Shown piece by piece: positions 14,222 through 22,155 of a DNA stretch of 44,355 nt (its first letter is position 1; each line of letters begins with the position of its first letter). Location: positions 1 through 44,355 of the forward strand of contig JBAZTJ010000005.1 in assembly GCA_041662005.1 (NCBI GenBank), in the 5' to 3' direction. The notes beneath the pieces are model-generated. The model saw nothing but the letters and a program-made list of their open reading frames with translations, was not told the DNA's origin and ran no database searches. Position numbers and translations under genes: made by a program. The stretch comes from DATHXC01 sp041662005 (GTDB taxonomy: Bacteria; Pseudomonadota; Gammaproteobacteria; Burkholderiales; Methylophilaceae).

Positions 14222-14868
14222 TGCGAGAGTCCCTGCTTGAAACCACGCGCAAACTGGCTGAGCTTGGCCTTAACCGCGGAACCTCGGGTAATGTCAGTGT
14301 GCGTGATGGCGATGGCTTCCTGATTACCCCTTCCGGCATGGATATTGAAGACATGAACCCTCATGATATGGTGTCCATGGACTTCGATGGCAAGCCGCAA
14401 CAGCATGGGCAAGCCAGTAAACTCAAGCCCTCCTCGGAATGGCGTTTTCATCGCGATATCTTGCAGGCAAGGCCGGAAGTCAGCGCCGTGGTACATACCC
14501 ATTCCATGTTTGCCACCACGCTGGCCTGTTTGCGCCGGGATATACCGCCATTCCACTACATGATCGCGGTGGCTGGCGGCGATAGCATCCGTTGTGCTCC
14601 CTATGCCTTGTTCGGCTCGCAAGCTCTGTCGGATGCGGCTTTGCAGGCATTGCTGGGGCGTCGCGCCTGCCTGCTGGCTAATCACGGCATGATTGCAGTA
14701 GGCGAAAACCTCAAGCAGGCGCTGGATGTGGCGGTGGAAGTTGAAACCCTGTGTGAGCAATATCTACGGGCCTTGCAGATTGCGGAGCCTTATTTATTAA
14801 GCGGGCAGGAAATGAGTGAGGTATTCGAGCAGTTCAAGGGATATAGCAAATGGGCCAAGCCAGCCTGA
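14215..14868 (+). CDS. Class II aldolase, probable 5-methylthioribulose-1-phosphate aldolase (DHAP shunt)
   Basis: A 217-residue zinc-dependent aldolase of the fuculose-1-phosphate aldolase/adducin family. Catalytic and zinc residues are present: Glu75 in SSEWRFH, His94 and His96 in VVHTHS, and His157 in ANHGMI, all offset by exactly 2 from FucA of E. coli. GTSGNVSVR and ITPSGM bind the substrate phosphate. Because it is coupled to mtnA (start overlapping the mtnA stop, AAGGAG at 14200-14205), the likely substrate is 5-methylthioribulose-1-phosphate, cleaved to DHAP and methylthioacetaldehyde as in the described DHAP shunt (Ald2). The alternative is the dehydratase MtnB of the methionine salvage pathway, a homologue, but the sequence is much closer to FucA. 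The ATG at 14215 was chosen for its ribosome-site spacing of 9 nt; one at 14182 is possible but lies upstream of it. Confidence 0.8.
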   Translation: MLMRESLLETTRKLAELGLNRGTSGNVSVRDGDGFLITPSGMDIEDMNPHDMVSMDFDGKPQQHGQASKLKPSSEWRFHRDILQARPEVSAVVHTHSMFATTLACLRRDIPPFHYMIAVAGGDSIRCAPYALFGSQALSDAALQALLGRRACLLANHGMIAVGENLKQALDVAVEVETLCEQYLRALQIAEPYLLSGQEMSEVFEQFKGYSKWAKPA

Positions 14869-14898
14869 TAGCTTAAAGCTGCAATGATGAAATCAAAT

Positions 14899-14926
14899 AA
14901 AAACGGCCTCATCAGAGGCCGTTTTT
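14899..14926. terminator. Bidirectional rho-independent terminator
   Basis: AAAAACGGCCTC (14899-14910), a 4-nt ATCA loop and GAGGCCGTTTTT (14915-14926) give a GC-rich stem with A- and T-tracts on both sides. It serves the mtnA-aldolase unit on the plus strand and the PEP-CTERM gene on the minus strand, which converge here. Confidence 0.92.
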
Positions 14927-14943
14927 ATCGTGTAGACAAAGTG

Positions 14944-16371
14944 TTATGCGGCTTTGGATCTACGACGTGCTACAAAACCCATCAAGCCCAGGCCCGCCAA
15001 CATCATGGCAAAAGACTCTGGTTCAGGCACTGCACTGATGGCTTGTGGCATATAACCCGGAAGATCAGCATCGGTGAAGGAGAATACATAGAACTGATTG
15101 GGGTTGGCAAAACCGGCAGGGTGGTTGCTGTCAGTGATAGTGTTGAGGAAGTCATTGTCATTGGTAACGTATAGGGTGTGCTTAATGACGCCGTTTTCAA
15201 CAATATCCTGACCAAATGAAACGCCTTCCAGTTTAGCTGGAATGTTTTTGGCATCAATGCCAGCTGCTACCAGTGCGGACTTGAGGTCGATGAAAGCGCT
15301 TTTGCTCACAGCCAATGCGCTAAGATCACCGCTTGCTCCAGCAGGTATCTCTTGTGCGCCAGCCAGGTCAACGCTGAATAGAACCTTGCCTTTGGCCGAT
15401 GAGTTGTCGCCCAGGCCTTTGCCATCGCGTTCATCAATCAGGAAGGTATGGTCATTCACCGCCACTATCTCACTGACGCCAGAACCGCTAGTCAGTTGAT
15501 AGGCGTACTCCTTGGTAGCGCCGGTAGCGATATCGATAGTGACAATACGAACCACCTTATTGGTATCTTGCTCCAGAGGGGCCTGCATAATGCCTACCAG
15601 CTTGGTGCCGTCAGGCGTAATGGCCAGGCCTTCCATACCCTTGTTAGCAACACGGCCTACGCTGTTGCCAGCGATCTCGACATCACCGTTTGCACTCAGG
15701 TTGCTGGCCGATAAATTGCCGGGCAAGGTAAACGCTTTGATGCGTTCACCAGTGGTGCGGTTGAATTGGTATACATAAGGACCGTATTCGTCAGAGATGA
15801 AAACGCTCTTGCCATCGGCTGATACTCGTATGCCTTCTGGGTCGAAGCGGCCATTGTCAGGATTGGTTGAAAGGCCGGGCGCAAAATTATCGGAACGTCC
15901 GGTAAAGTAGTTATGGGTGCTGTCATTGACCCAGTTGCCATTAGGCAAGCCCGCTGCAGCGCCCGAGCCGTAAATGAGTGCCGTTGGGCTATGTAGTAAG
16001 GTGGTAGCAACCAGAGTGGGGGCTAAGTTGTAAGCCAGGCCGCTGCCAGAGTTGTTGACGGTGAGGCTCATGTTCAGGGTGTGAAAGCGCGAAATATAGG
16101 AGACCGTATCATCAACTGCGCTGTTGTATGGGGTTGCGTTCGGGCCGCGATCCGGTAATGCCAGAAAAGTATTGCCGCCAGCATAAGCCAAACCAGAGCC
16201 CATGCCGCCGAGGATATTGGCAGCCATGCCGTTTTCCAGATTGCCGGAAAGGCTGGAAAAGTCGCTGCTACCAGTCAGGTTACCAATTGCAATCAGATTG
16301 ACTGCAGCGTGGGCGTTACTATTGATGAACAGGCCGGCGATGATGAGTGGCAGCAGGGATTCTTTCAGCAT
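14944..16371 (-). CDS. Secreted esterase-like (phytase-type) protein with PEP-CTERM sorting signal
   Basis: A 475-residue exported protein. The signal peptide covers about 1-22 (cleavage after NAHA). The body has the features of the esterase-like domain of the phytase family, a beta-propeller fold: LPDRGPNATPYN, DPEGIRVSADGKSVFISDEYGPYVYQF, MEGLAITPDGTKLVGIMQ and LIDERDGKG. At the C terminus VPEPE (448-452) is followed by a hydrophobic helix and RRR, the PEP-CTERM tripartite signal recognised by exosortase and linked to exopolysaccharide and biofilm export. No exosortase or other PEP-CTERM gene is in the window, so the processing enzyme must be elsewhere. The substrate is unknown. Transcription ends at the bidirectional terminator 18 bp downstream. 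Confidence 0.85.
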   Translation of the reverse strand: MLKESLLPLIIAGLFINSNAHAAVNLIAIGNLTGSSDFSSLSGNLENGMAANILGGMGSGLAYAGGNTFLALPDRGPNATPYNSAVDDTVSYISRFHTLNMSLTVNNSGSGLAYNLAPTLVATTLLHSPTALIYGSGAAAGLPNGNWVNDSTHNYFTGRSDNFAPGLSTNPDNGRFDPEGIRVSADGKSVFISDEYGPYVYQFNRTTGERIKAFTLPGNLSASNLSANGDVEIAGNSVGRVANKGMEGLAITPDGTKLVGIMQAPLEQDTNKVVRIVTIDIATGATKEYAYQLTSGSGVSEIVAVNDHTFLIDERDGKGLGDNSSAKGKVLFSVDLAGAQEIPAGASGDLSALAVSKSAFIDLKSALVAAGIDAKNIPAKLEGVSFGQDIVENGVIKHTLYVTNDNDFLNTITDSNHPAGFANPNQFYVFSFTDADLPGYMPQAISAVPEPESFAMMLAGLGLMGFVARRRSKAA

Positions 16372-16511
16372 TGCAATTTCTCCAGAATAAGTTGGTCGTG
16401 ATTTAAAGTTGCACCATCTTATCTAGTGAGGATGACAGTTCTATGAAATCCCACCTAGTCTGGCATTCAGCATGTCGATTAAATTGTTTGCGTAAAACTT
16501 GAGACGTTTAA

Positions 16512-16540
16512 TTGTGGCTTGGGGGCGTTTCCAGTAAAAT
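16512..16540 (+). promoter_or_regulatory. Probable sigma-70 promoter of pyrG
   Basis: TTGTGG (16512-16517), a 17-bp spacer and TAAAAT (16535-16540) precede the pyrG start by 37 nt, giving a leader of about 30 nt. The following bases are GGTCTCCC; there is no evidence for the reiterative-initiation control known in Gram-positive pyrG. Confidence 0.6.
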
Positions 16541-16576
16541 GGTCTCCCGTCCGTAATGTCCAAAAAGTGTTATTCA

Positions 16577-18208
16577 ATGACTAAATATGTGTTCGTCACC
16601 GGCGGTGTTGTTTCCTCCCTAGGTAAAGGTATTGCAGCCGCCTCCCTGGGCGCTATCCTCGAATCGCGTGGCATCAAGGTGACCATGCTCAAGCTAGACC
16701 CTTATATCAACGTAGATCCAGGCACCATGAGCCCGTTCCAGCATGGTGAGGTGTTTGTCACCGATGACGGTGCCGAGACCGATCTCGACCTTGGCCATTA
16801 CGAGCGCTTTATCAGCGCACGTATGGGCAAGCGTAATAATTTCACCACCGGCCAGATTTACGAAACCGTGATCAAGAAAGAGCGTCGCGGCGAGTACCTG
16901 GGCAAGACCGTACAAGTCATCCCGCATATTACCGATGAAATCAAAACCCATATTAAGCGCGGTGCCGAAGGCGCTGATGTCGCGATCATTGAGGTTGGCG
17001 GTACGGTAGGCGATATCGAGTCGCTGCCATTCCTTGAAGCCATCCGTCAGATGGGTTTTGAAGAAGGTCGCGGTAACGCCTGTTATATCCATTTGACCTT
17101 GCTGCCGTGGATACCCACTGCAGGTGAACTGAAAACCAAGCCTACCCAGCACTCGGTAAAAGAGCTGCGCGAGATCGGTATCCAGCCTGATATCCTGCTG
17201 TGCCGTGCCGACCGCAGTATCCCGGATGATGAGCGCAAGAAGATTGCCCTGTTTACCAATGTCTCACCCGAAGCCGTCATTTCGGCTGTCGATGCTAATT
17301 CCATCTATGAGATTCCCGGCCTGCTGCATGACCAGATGCTGGACGAGATTGTCTGCCATAAGCTGAATATCCTGGCAAAAGCGGCTGACCTGTCAAGCTG
17401 GAACAAGATCGTCGATGCCCTGGCTCATCCCAAGTACGAAGTGAATATTGCTTTCGTGGGTAAGTATGTTGATCTCACCGAGTCCTACAAGTCGTTGACT
17501 GAAGCGCTGATCCATGCGGGCATTCATACCCAGTCCAAAGTACGTATCCACTATATGGATTCGGAAGATATCGAACGTGACGGCCCGGCCGCACTGAAAG
17601 ACATGGATGCGGTGCTGGTGCCCGGTGGCTTCGGCAAGCGCGGTACAGAAGGCAAGATCGCCGCAATCCGTTATGCACGTGAGCATAAAAAGCCGTACCT
17701 TGGCATCTGCCTGGGCATGCAACTGGCGGTGATCGAGTTCGCGCGCAATGTGGCGCATCTGGAGAATGCAAACAGCACTGAGTTTAACCCTGACAGTCCG
17801 CATCCATTGGTCGGCCTGATTACCGAATGGCAAGCTGCCGACGGCAAGATCGAAGTGCGCAGTGAAGATTCAGACCTGGGCGGTACCATGCGTCTTGGTG
17901 CACAGCCCTGCCCGATCGAAGCCAATACCCTGGCCGCACAAATTTATGGCACAGAAGTCAACGAGCGTCATCGCCACCGTTATGAAGTCAATAATCATTA
18001 TGTTGAGCAGCTCAAGGCCGCCGGCCTGGTGATTTCAGCGCGCACACCGACTGAGCAGCTATGCGAGATGATAGAGCTGCCACAAGATGTGCATCCCTGG
18101 TTTGTGGCCTGCCAGTTCCATCCTGAATTTACCTCCAATCCGCGCACCGGGCATCCCTTGTTCAAGTCCTACGTGCAAGCTGCCCTGAAAAGCAAAGGAA
18201 TCAAATAA
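16577..18208 (+). CDS. pyrG: CTP synthase
   Basis: A 543-residue enzyme that makes CTP from UTP, ATP and glutamine. The N-terminal synthase domain starts MTKYVFVTGGVVSSLGKG with its P-loop, followed by the LDPYINVDPGTMSP segment, and runs to about residue 266. The C-terminal class I glutamine amidotransferase domain has the nucleophile Cys378 in GICLGMQ and the His-Glu pair in QFHPEF. The ATG at 16577 gives the canonical N terminus; one at 16556 adds 7 residues. The stop TAA shares a base with the kdsA start (TAATG). The order pyrG-kdsA-eno-ftsB is conserved in many beta- and gammaproteobacteria. Confidence 0.97.
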   Translation: MTKYVFVTGGVVSSLGKGIAAASLGAILESRGIKVTMLKLDPYINVDPGTMSPFQHGEVFVTDDGAETDLDLGHYERFISARMGKRNNFTTGQIYETVIKKERRGEYLGKTVQVIPHITDEIKTHIKRGAEGADVAIIEVGGTVGDIESLPFLEAIRQMGFEEGRGNACYIHLTLLPWIPTAGELKTKPTQHSVKELREIGIQPDILLCRADRSIPDDERKKIALFTNVSPEAVISAVDANSIYEIPGLLHDQMLDEIVCHKLNILAKAADLSSWNKIVDALAHPKYEVNIAFVGKYVDLTESYKSLTEALIHAGIHTQSKVRIHYMDSEDIERDGPAALKDMDAVLVPGGFGKRGTEGKIAAIRYAREHKKPYLGICLGMQLAVIEFARNVAHLENANSTEFNPDSPHPLVGLITEWQAADGKIEVRSEDSDLGGTMRLGAQPCPIEANTLAAQIYGTEVNERHRHRYEVNNHYVEQLKAAGLVISARTPTEQLCEMIELPQDVHPWFVACQFHPEFTSNPRTGHPLFKSYVQAALKSKGIK

Positions 18209-19047
18209 TGCAGTTATGCGGTTTTGAGGTTGGCCTGGATCAACCGTTATTCCTGATTGCCGGGCCGTGTGTGATTGAATCGCAGCAGATGGCCATTGAT
18301 ACTGCCGGCCAGCTCAAGGAAATATGTGCTGCCGTCGGTATTCCGTTTATCTACAAGTCCTCCTACGACAAGGCCAATCGCAGCTCAAACAAGACTTTTC
18401 GTGGATTTGGGATCAGCGAAGGCTTGAAAATACTGGATGAAGTGCGACGCCAGATCGGCGTGCCTATCCTGACGGATGTGCACACCGAGGAACAAGTGCC
18501 GGAAGTCGCATCCGTGGTGGATGTACTGCAAACGCCGGCATTTTTGTGTCGCCAGACTGACTTTATTACGGCGGTAGCTACTTGCGGCAAGCCGGTGAAC
18601 ATCAAGAAGGGCCAGTTCCTGGCTCCAGGCGATATGAAAAATGTAGTGCAGAAAGCCAAGGAAGCCAATGGCGGCAAAGACACTATTATGGTGTGTGAAC
18701 GCGGCGTATCGTTTGGCTATAACACGCTGGTATCTGATATGCGCGGCCTTGCCATTATGCGCGAGACGAATTGCCCGGTAGTATTTGATGCCACACACTC
18801 AGTGCAGCAGCCGGGTGGGCAGGGTGACAAGAGCGGCGGACAGCGCGAGCATGTGCCCGTGTTGGCGCGTGCAGCGGTAGCCAGCGGTATTGCCGGCATT
18901 TTCATGGAAACGCATCCTGATCCGGCCCAAGCTTTGTCAGATGGCCCCAATGCGTGGCCATTGCACAAGATGCAAGATTTGTTACAGGTGCTGGTAGAGA
19001 TGGACAGGCTGGTAAAAAAAGCCGGGTTTATTGAGCAGACGCTTTAA
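18208..19047 (+). CDS. kdsA: 3-deoxy-8-phosphooctulonate synthase (KDO-8-phosphate synthase)
   Basis: A 279-residue TIM-barrel enzyme that condenses phosphoenolpyruvate with arabinose-5-phosphate to KDO-8-phosphate, the first committed step to the lipopolysaccharide core sugar KDO. Motifs include LIAGPCVIES (substrate phosphate), YKSSYDKANRSS, CRQTDFI, KKGQFLAPGDM, VCERGVSFGYNTL and VFDATHSVQQPGG. Length is normal and translation is coupled to pyrG by TAATG. PEP comes from the enolase encoded next, a link that may explain the conserved order. Confidence 0.97.
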   Translation: MQLCGFEVGLDQPLFLIAGPCVIESQQMAIDTAGQLKEICAAVGIPFIYKSSYDKANRSSNKTFRGFGISEGLKILDEVRRQIGVPILTDVHTEEQVPEVASVVDVLQTPAFLCRQTDFITAVATCGKPVNIKKGQFLAPGDMKNVVQKAKEANGGKDTIMVCERGVSFGYNTLVSDMRGLAIMRETNCPVVFDATHSVQQPGGQGDKSGGQREHVPVLARAAVASGIAGIFMETHPDPAQALSDGPNAWPLHKMQDLLQVLVEMDRLVKKAGFIEQTL

Positions 19048-19082
19048 TTAGAACATTCAGTTTTTAAATTTAAGGAAATAAC

Positions 19083-20369
19083 ATGAGTGCAATTGTAGAT
19101 ATCATCGCCCGTGAAATTCTTGATTCTCGCGGCAATCCTACCGTCGAAGTCGATGTGTTGCTGGAGTCCGGCATTATCGGTCGTGCTGCTGTGCCATCCG
19201 GTGCCTCTACCGGCACCAAGGAAGCCGTTGAGCTGCGTGATGGCGATACCGGCCGTTACCTGGGCAAGGGCGTATTGCAGGCAGTTGAAAACGTAAATAC
19301 CGAGATCGCTGAGGCGGTGGTTGGCGTAGATGCAGAAGAACAAAGCTTTATCGATAGCACACTGATTGAACTGGACGGCACCGAGAACAAGGCACGTCTG
19401 GGCGCTAATGCAATCCTGGGTGTTTCCATGGCCTGTGCGCGTGCTGCTGCTGAAGAGTCCGGCCTGCCACTGTATCGCTACCTGGGTGGTTCCGGCCTGA
19501 TGCAATTGCCAACGCCTATGATGAATATCATCAATGGCGGTGCTCATGCTGAAAATAGTGTGGATATGCAAGAGTTCATGATTATCCCGGCTGGTTTGCC
19601 CAGCTTCCGCGAAGCATTGCGGGCAGGTGCTGAAGTTTTTCATGCCTTGAAGAAAATATTACATAAACAAGGCCTGGCAACCACAGTAGGCGATGAAGGC
19701 GGTTTTGCTCCTGACCTGCCTTCTAATGAGTCTGCCATTCAATACATACTGGAAGCTATCTCCAATGCAGGATACGAACCGGGCCGCGATATTTTGCTGG
19801 GCCTGGATTGCGCCAGCTCCGAGTTCTACAAGGATGGTAAATATCATCTGGAGTCAGAGGGTGTGCAGTTGAGTTCTGCCCAGTTCACCGACTACCTGGC
19901 CGCCTGGGTGGACAAGTATCCTATCATCAGTATTGAGGATGGCATGAGCGAGCATGACTGGGACGGCTGGAAAGTGCTGACCGAGCGTATGGGCAAGAAC
20001 GTGCAGCTGGTGGGTGACGATCTGTTTGTGACCAATGCCAAGATCCTGCGCGAAGGCATCAAGCGCGGCGTTGCCAACTCCGGGCTGATCAAGGTCAACC
20101 AGATCGGTACCTTGACGGAAACCTTCCAGACCATAGAGACTGCCAAGCGTGCAGGTTATACCTCTGTGGTATCGCATCGTTCAGGTGAAACTGAAGATAC
20201 TACAATTGCTGATATCTCGGTTGCTACCAATGCCTTGCAGATCAAGACTGGCTCACTGTCACGCTCAGAACGTATTGCAAAATACAATCAGTTGCTGCGC
20301 ATTGAAGAAGAGTTGGGAGATGCTACCAGCTACGCCGGCATGAGTGCTTTTTATAATATTGCACGCTAG
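19083..20369 (+). CDS. eno: Enolase
   Basis: A 428-residue glycolytic enzyme that interconverts 2-phosphoglycerate and phosphoenolpyruvate. Diagnostic stretches are AREILDSRGNPTVEVDV, VPSGASTGTKEAVELRD, GDEGGFAPDL (catalytic Glu), SIEDGMSEHDWDGWK and GDDLFVTN (Mg ligands), and LIKVNQIGTLTET with SHRSGETED for the catalytic Lys and substrate-binding residues. A good ribosome site (AAGGAA) precedes the ATG. The 35-nt gap after kdsA suggests co-transcription. The next gene, ftsB, lies in the same reading frame after the single TAG stop. Confidence 0.97.
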   Translation: MSAIVDIIAREILDSRGNPTVEVDVLLESGIIGRAAVPSGASTGTKEAVELRDGDTGRYLGKGVLQAVENVNTEIAEAVVGVDAEEQSFIDSTLIELDGTENKARLGANAILGVSMACARAAAEESGLPLYRYLGGSGLMQLPTPMMNIINGGAHAENSVDMQEFMIIPAGLPSFREALRAGAEVFHALKKILHKQGLATTVGDEGGFAPDLPSNESAIQYILEAISNAGYEPGRDILLGLDCASSEFYKDGKYHLESEGVQLSSAQFTDYLAAWVDKYPIISIEDGMSEHDWDGWKVLTERMGKNVQLVGDDLFVTNAKILREGIKRGVANSGLIKVNQIGTLTETFQTIETAKRAGYTSVVSHRSGETEDTTIADISVATNALQIKTGSLSRSERIAKYNQLLRIEEELGDATSYAGMSAFYNIAR

Positions 20370-20381
20370 TCGTCACCATCG

Positions 20382-20690
20382 TTGAAAGCCCTCACCCTTA
20401 TATTTGTCATACTCATTGCCTCGCTACAGTATCCACTGTGGCTGGGCAAGGGGAGCTGGCTGAGGGTGTGGGATCTGAATCGCCAGATCAGCGAGGAAAA
20501 AGATAAAAACAGCAGCCTGAAAGCACGTAACGACACGCTGGACGCCGAAGTGCGTGACCTCAAGCAAGGTTTTGCGGCGATTGAAGAGCGTGCCCGTAGT
20601 GAGCTCGGCATGATCAAGCAGGACGAGGTGTTTTACCAGGTAATAGAGCAAGCCACCCCAAAAGTCACTCCGCAATCGCCTCCCAAGTAG
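20382..20690 (+). CDS. ftsB: Cell division protein FtsB, TTG start
   Basis: A 102-residue bitopic membrane protein of the divisome that forms the FtsB-FtsL-FtsQ complex at mid-cell. The N-terminal membrane helix (about 4-20, LIFVILIASLQYPLWLGK) is followed by a coiled coil (about 30-68) and the signature EERARSELGMIKQDEVFYQV, which matches E. coli FtsB closely. The start is TTG at 20382: the frame is the same as eno, whose stop is at 20367-20369, and no ATG or GTG lies between that stop and the membrane helix. The weak start probably keeps FtsB low relative to enolase. Ribosome-site complementarity is poor. Confidence 0.9.
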   Translation: MKALTLIFVILIASLQYPLWLGKGSWLRVWDLNRQISEEKDKNSSLKARNDTLDAEVRDLKQGFAAIEERARSELGMIKQDEVFYQVIEQATPKVTPQSPPK

Positions 20691-20713
20691 CGCCTGTACT
20701 TTAGTTACTCCCA

Positions 20714-22147
20714 ATGAATCGATACAAACTGATACTGTTATTGACGCTAGTCCTTGGGGCTGGCTTTGTGGCGACATCGGTGGTCAGTTATCAGGTTTCA
20801 AAACATTCTATCCATGATGCCATTGTCGACAACGAGCTGCCGCTAACTGCAGACAACATCTATTCGGAAATTCAAAAAGACCTGGTACGTACCGTGTTTA
20901 TCGCCTCCATGATGGCTTCGGATACTTTTCTCAGGGACTGGCTGATAGACGGGGAAGATGGGGTTGAGCGTATCAGCCGTTATTTGCAGGAAGTGCAGGC
21001 CAGATATGGCACATTTGTCAGTTTCCTGGTGTCTGAGAAATCCCGTCAGTATTACTACGGTAAAGGGGTCTTGAAAACAGTCAAAACCGAAGAGCCGCGC
21101 GATGCATGGTATTTCCGTGTGCGTGATATGCAGCAGCCTTACGAGCTGAATGTAGATAAAGACCTTGCGCATGCAGATGCACTGACTATTTTTGTTAACT
21201 ATCGTGTACTTGATTACGCCAACCAGTATATCGGCGCCACCGGTGTAGGGCTGACCGTAGACTCGGTACAAAAACTTATCAACAGCTACCAGCAGCGCTA
21301 TCGCCGCAACGTTTATTTCGTTGATCCACAGGGCTTGATTATTATCTCCGGGAATCAAAAATATCCACCTGGCAGTAATGTTAAAAAAATAGCAGGGCTG
21401 GCCCAGATTTTTCCTGAAATATTGAAGCATGAGAGTGGGTCATACGAGTACCAGAATGCTGGTGCAACCCATTTAATCAATGCCCGCTACATCTCTGAAC
21501 TGAAGTGGTATCTTTTTGTGGAAAAGAGCGAAAGCGAAGCTACCTCCAGCATCCGGTATACCTTGTATCTGAACTTGCTGATTTGCGTGCTGGTAACTGC
21601 CATTGCTGTATTACTGACACACATTGCACTTAAGCGCTATCAGTCCGAACTTGAAATGATGGCGACTACGGATGCACTGACCGGCTTACCTAACAGACGG
21701 GCTTTTGATATTGTCGTTGAGGTGTTGTTCAACGAGAGCGTACGCAAGAAAACCCAGATCGCCGTGTTGGTGCTGGATATCGATAACTTTAAAAGCATCA
21801 ATGATCGCTATGGTCACCTGGCTGGTGACTATGTGTTGTCAGAGGCTGCGTTGACGATTAAATCCTGTATCCGCGCTTCAGATTTTATCTGTCGTTGGGG
21901 TGGTGAGGAGTTCGTGATTGTAGGTAAAGATGGAGATACCCATGGCGCGATGCTGCTGGCTGAAAAAATTCGAGTGGCTATAGAAAGCCGGGCGATTAGC
22001 TATAAAGGGGAGTTGATCAATATCACGGCAAGCCTGGGTGCGGCTATTGCTGAAGCCGATGAAAATATTGCGCAGGTAATAGAGCGGGCAGACAAGGCCA
22101 TGTATCAGGCAAAAGCATCTGGCCGCAACCAAGTGATATTAAGCTAA
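20714..22147 (+). CDS. Membrane diguanylate cyclase with periplasmic Cache-type sensor
   Basis: A 477-residue inner-membrane signalling enzyme that makes cyclic di-GMP. Membrane helices lie at about 6-27 and 284-308, and between them is a periplasmic domain of some 250 residues with dCache features (YRVLDYANQYIGATGVGLTVDSVQKLI, then NVYFVDPQGLIIISG). The cytoplasmic GGDEF domain starts at TDALTGLPNRRAFD and has an intact active site GGEEF (396-400). It also has the product-inhibition I-site RASD (387-390) exactly five residues upstream, so it should be active and feedback-controlled. The gene follows ftsB by 23 nt in the same direction and converges with ygfZ. The ligand of the sensor is unknown. 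Confidence 0.9.
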   Translation: MNRYKLILLLTLVLGAGFVATSVVSYQVSKHSIHDAIVDNELPLTADNIYSEIQKDLVRTVFIASMMASDTFLRDWLIDGEDGVERISRYLQEVQARYGTFVSFLVSEKSRQYYYGKGVLKTVKTEEPRDAWYFRVRDMQQPYELNVDKDLAHADALTIFVNYRVLDYANQYIGATGVGLTVDSVQKLINSYQQRYRRNVYFVDPQGLIIISGNQKYPPGSNVKKIAGLAQIFPEILKHESGSYEYQNAGATHLINARYISELKWYLFVEKSESEATSSIRYTLYLNLLICVLVTAIAVLLTHIALKRYQSELEMMATTDALTGLPNRRAFDIVVEVLFNESVRKKTQIAVLVLDIDNFKSINDRYGHLAGDYVLSEAALTIKSCIRASDFICRWGGEEFVIVGKDGDTHGAMLLAEKIRVAIESRAISYKGELINITASLGAAIAEADENIAQVIERADKAMYQAKASGRNQVILS

Positions 22148-22155
22148 GGTGGTAG

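Noticed and set aside
14215..14868. MtnB (methylthioribulose-1-phosphate dehydratase)
   Set aside because: It is homologous and beside mtnA, but the sequence blocks and spacing of the catalytic residues match the FucA-type aldolase much more closely.
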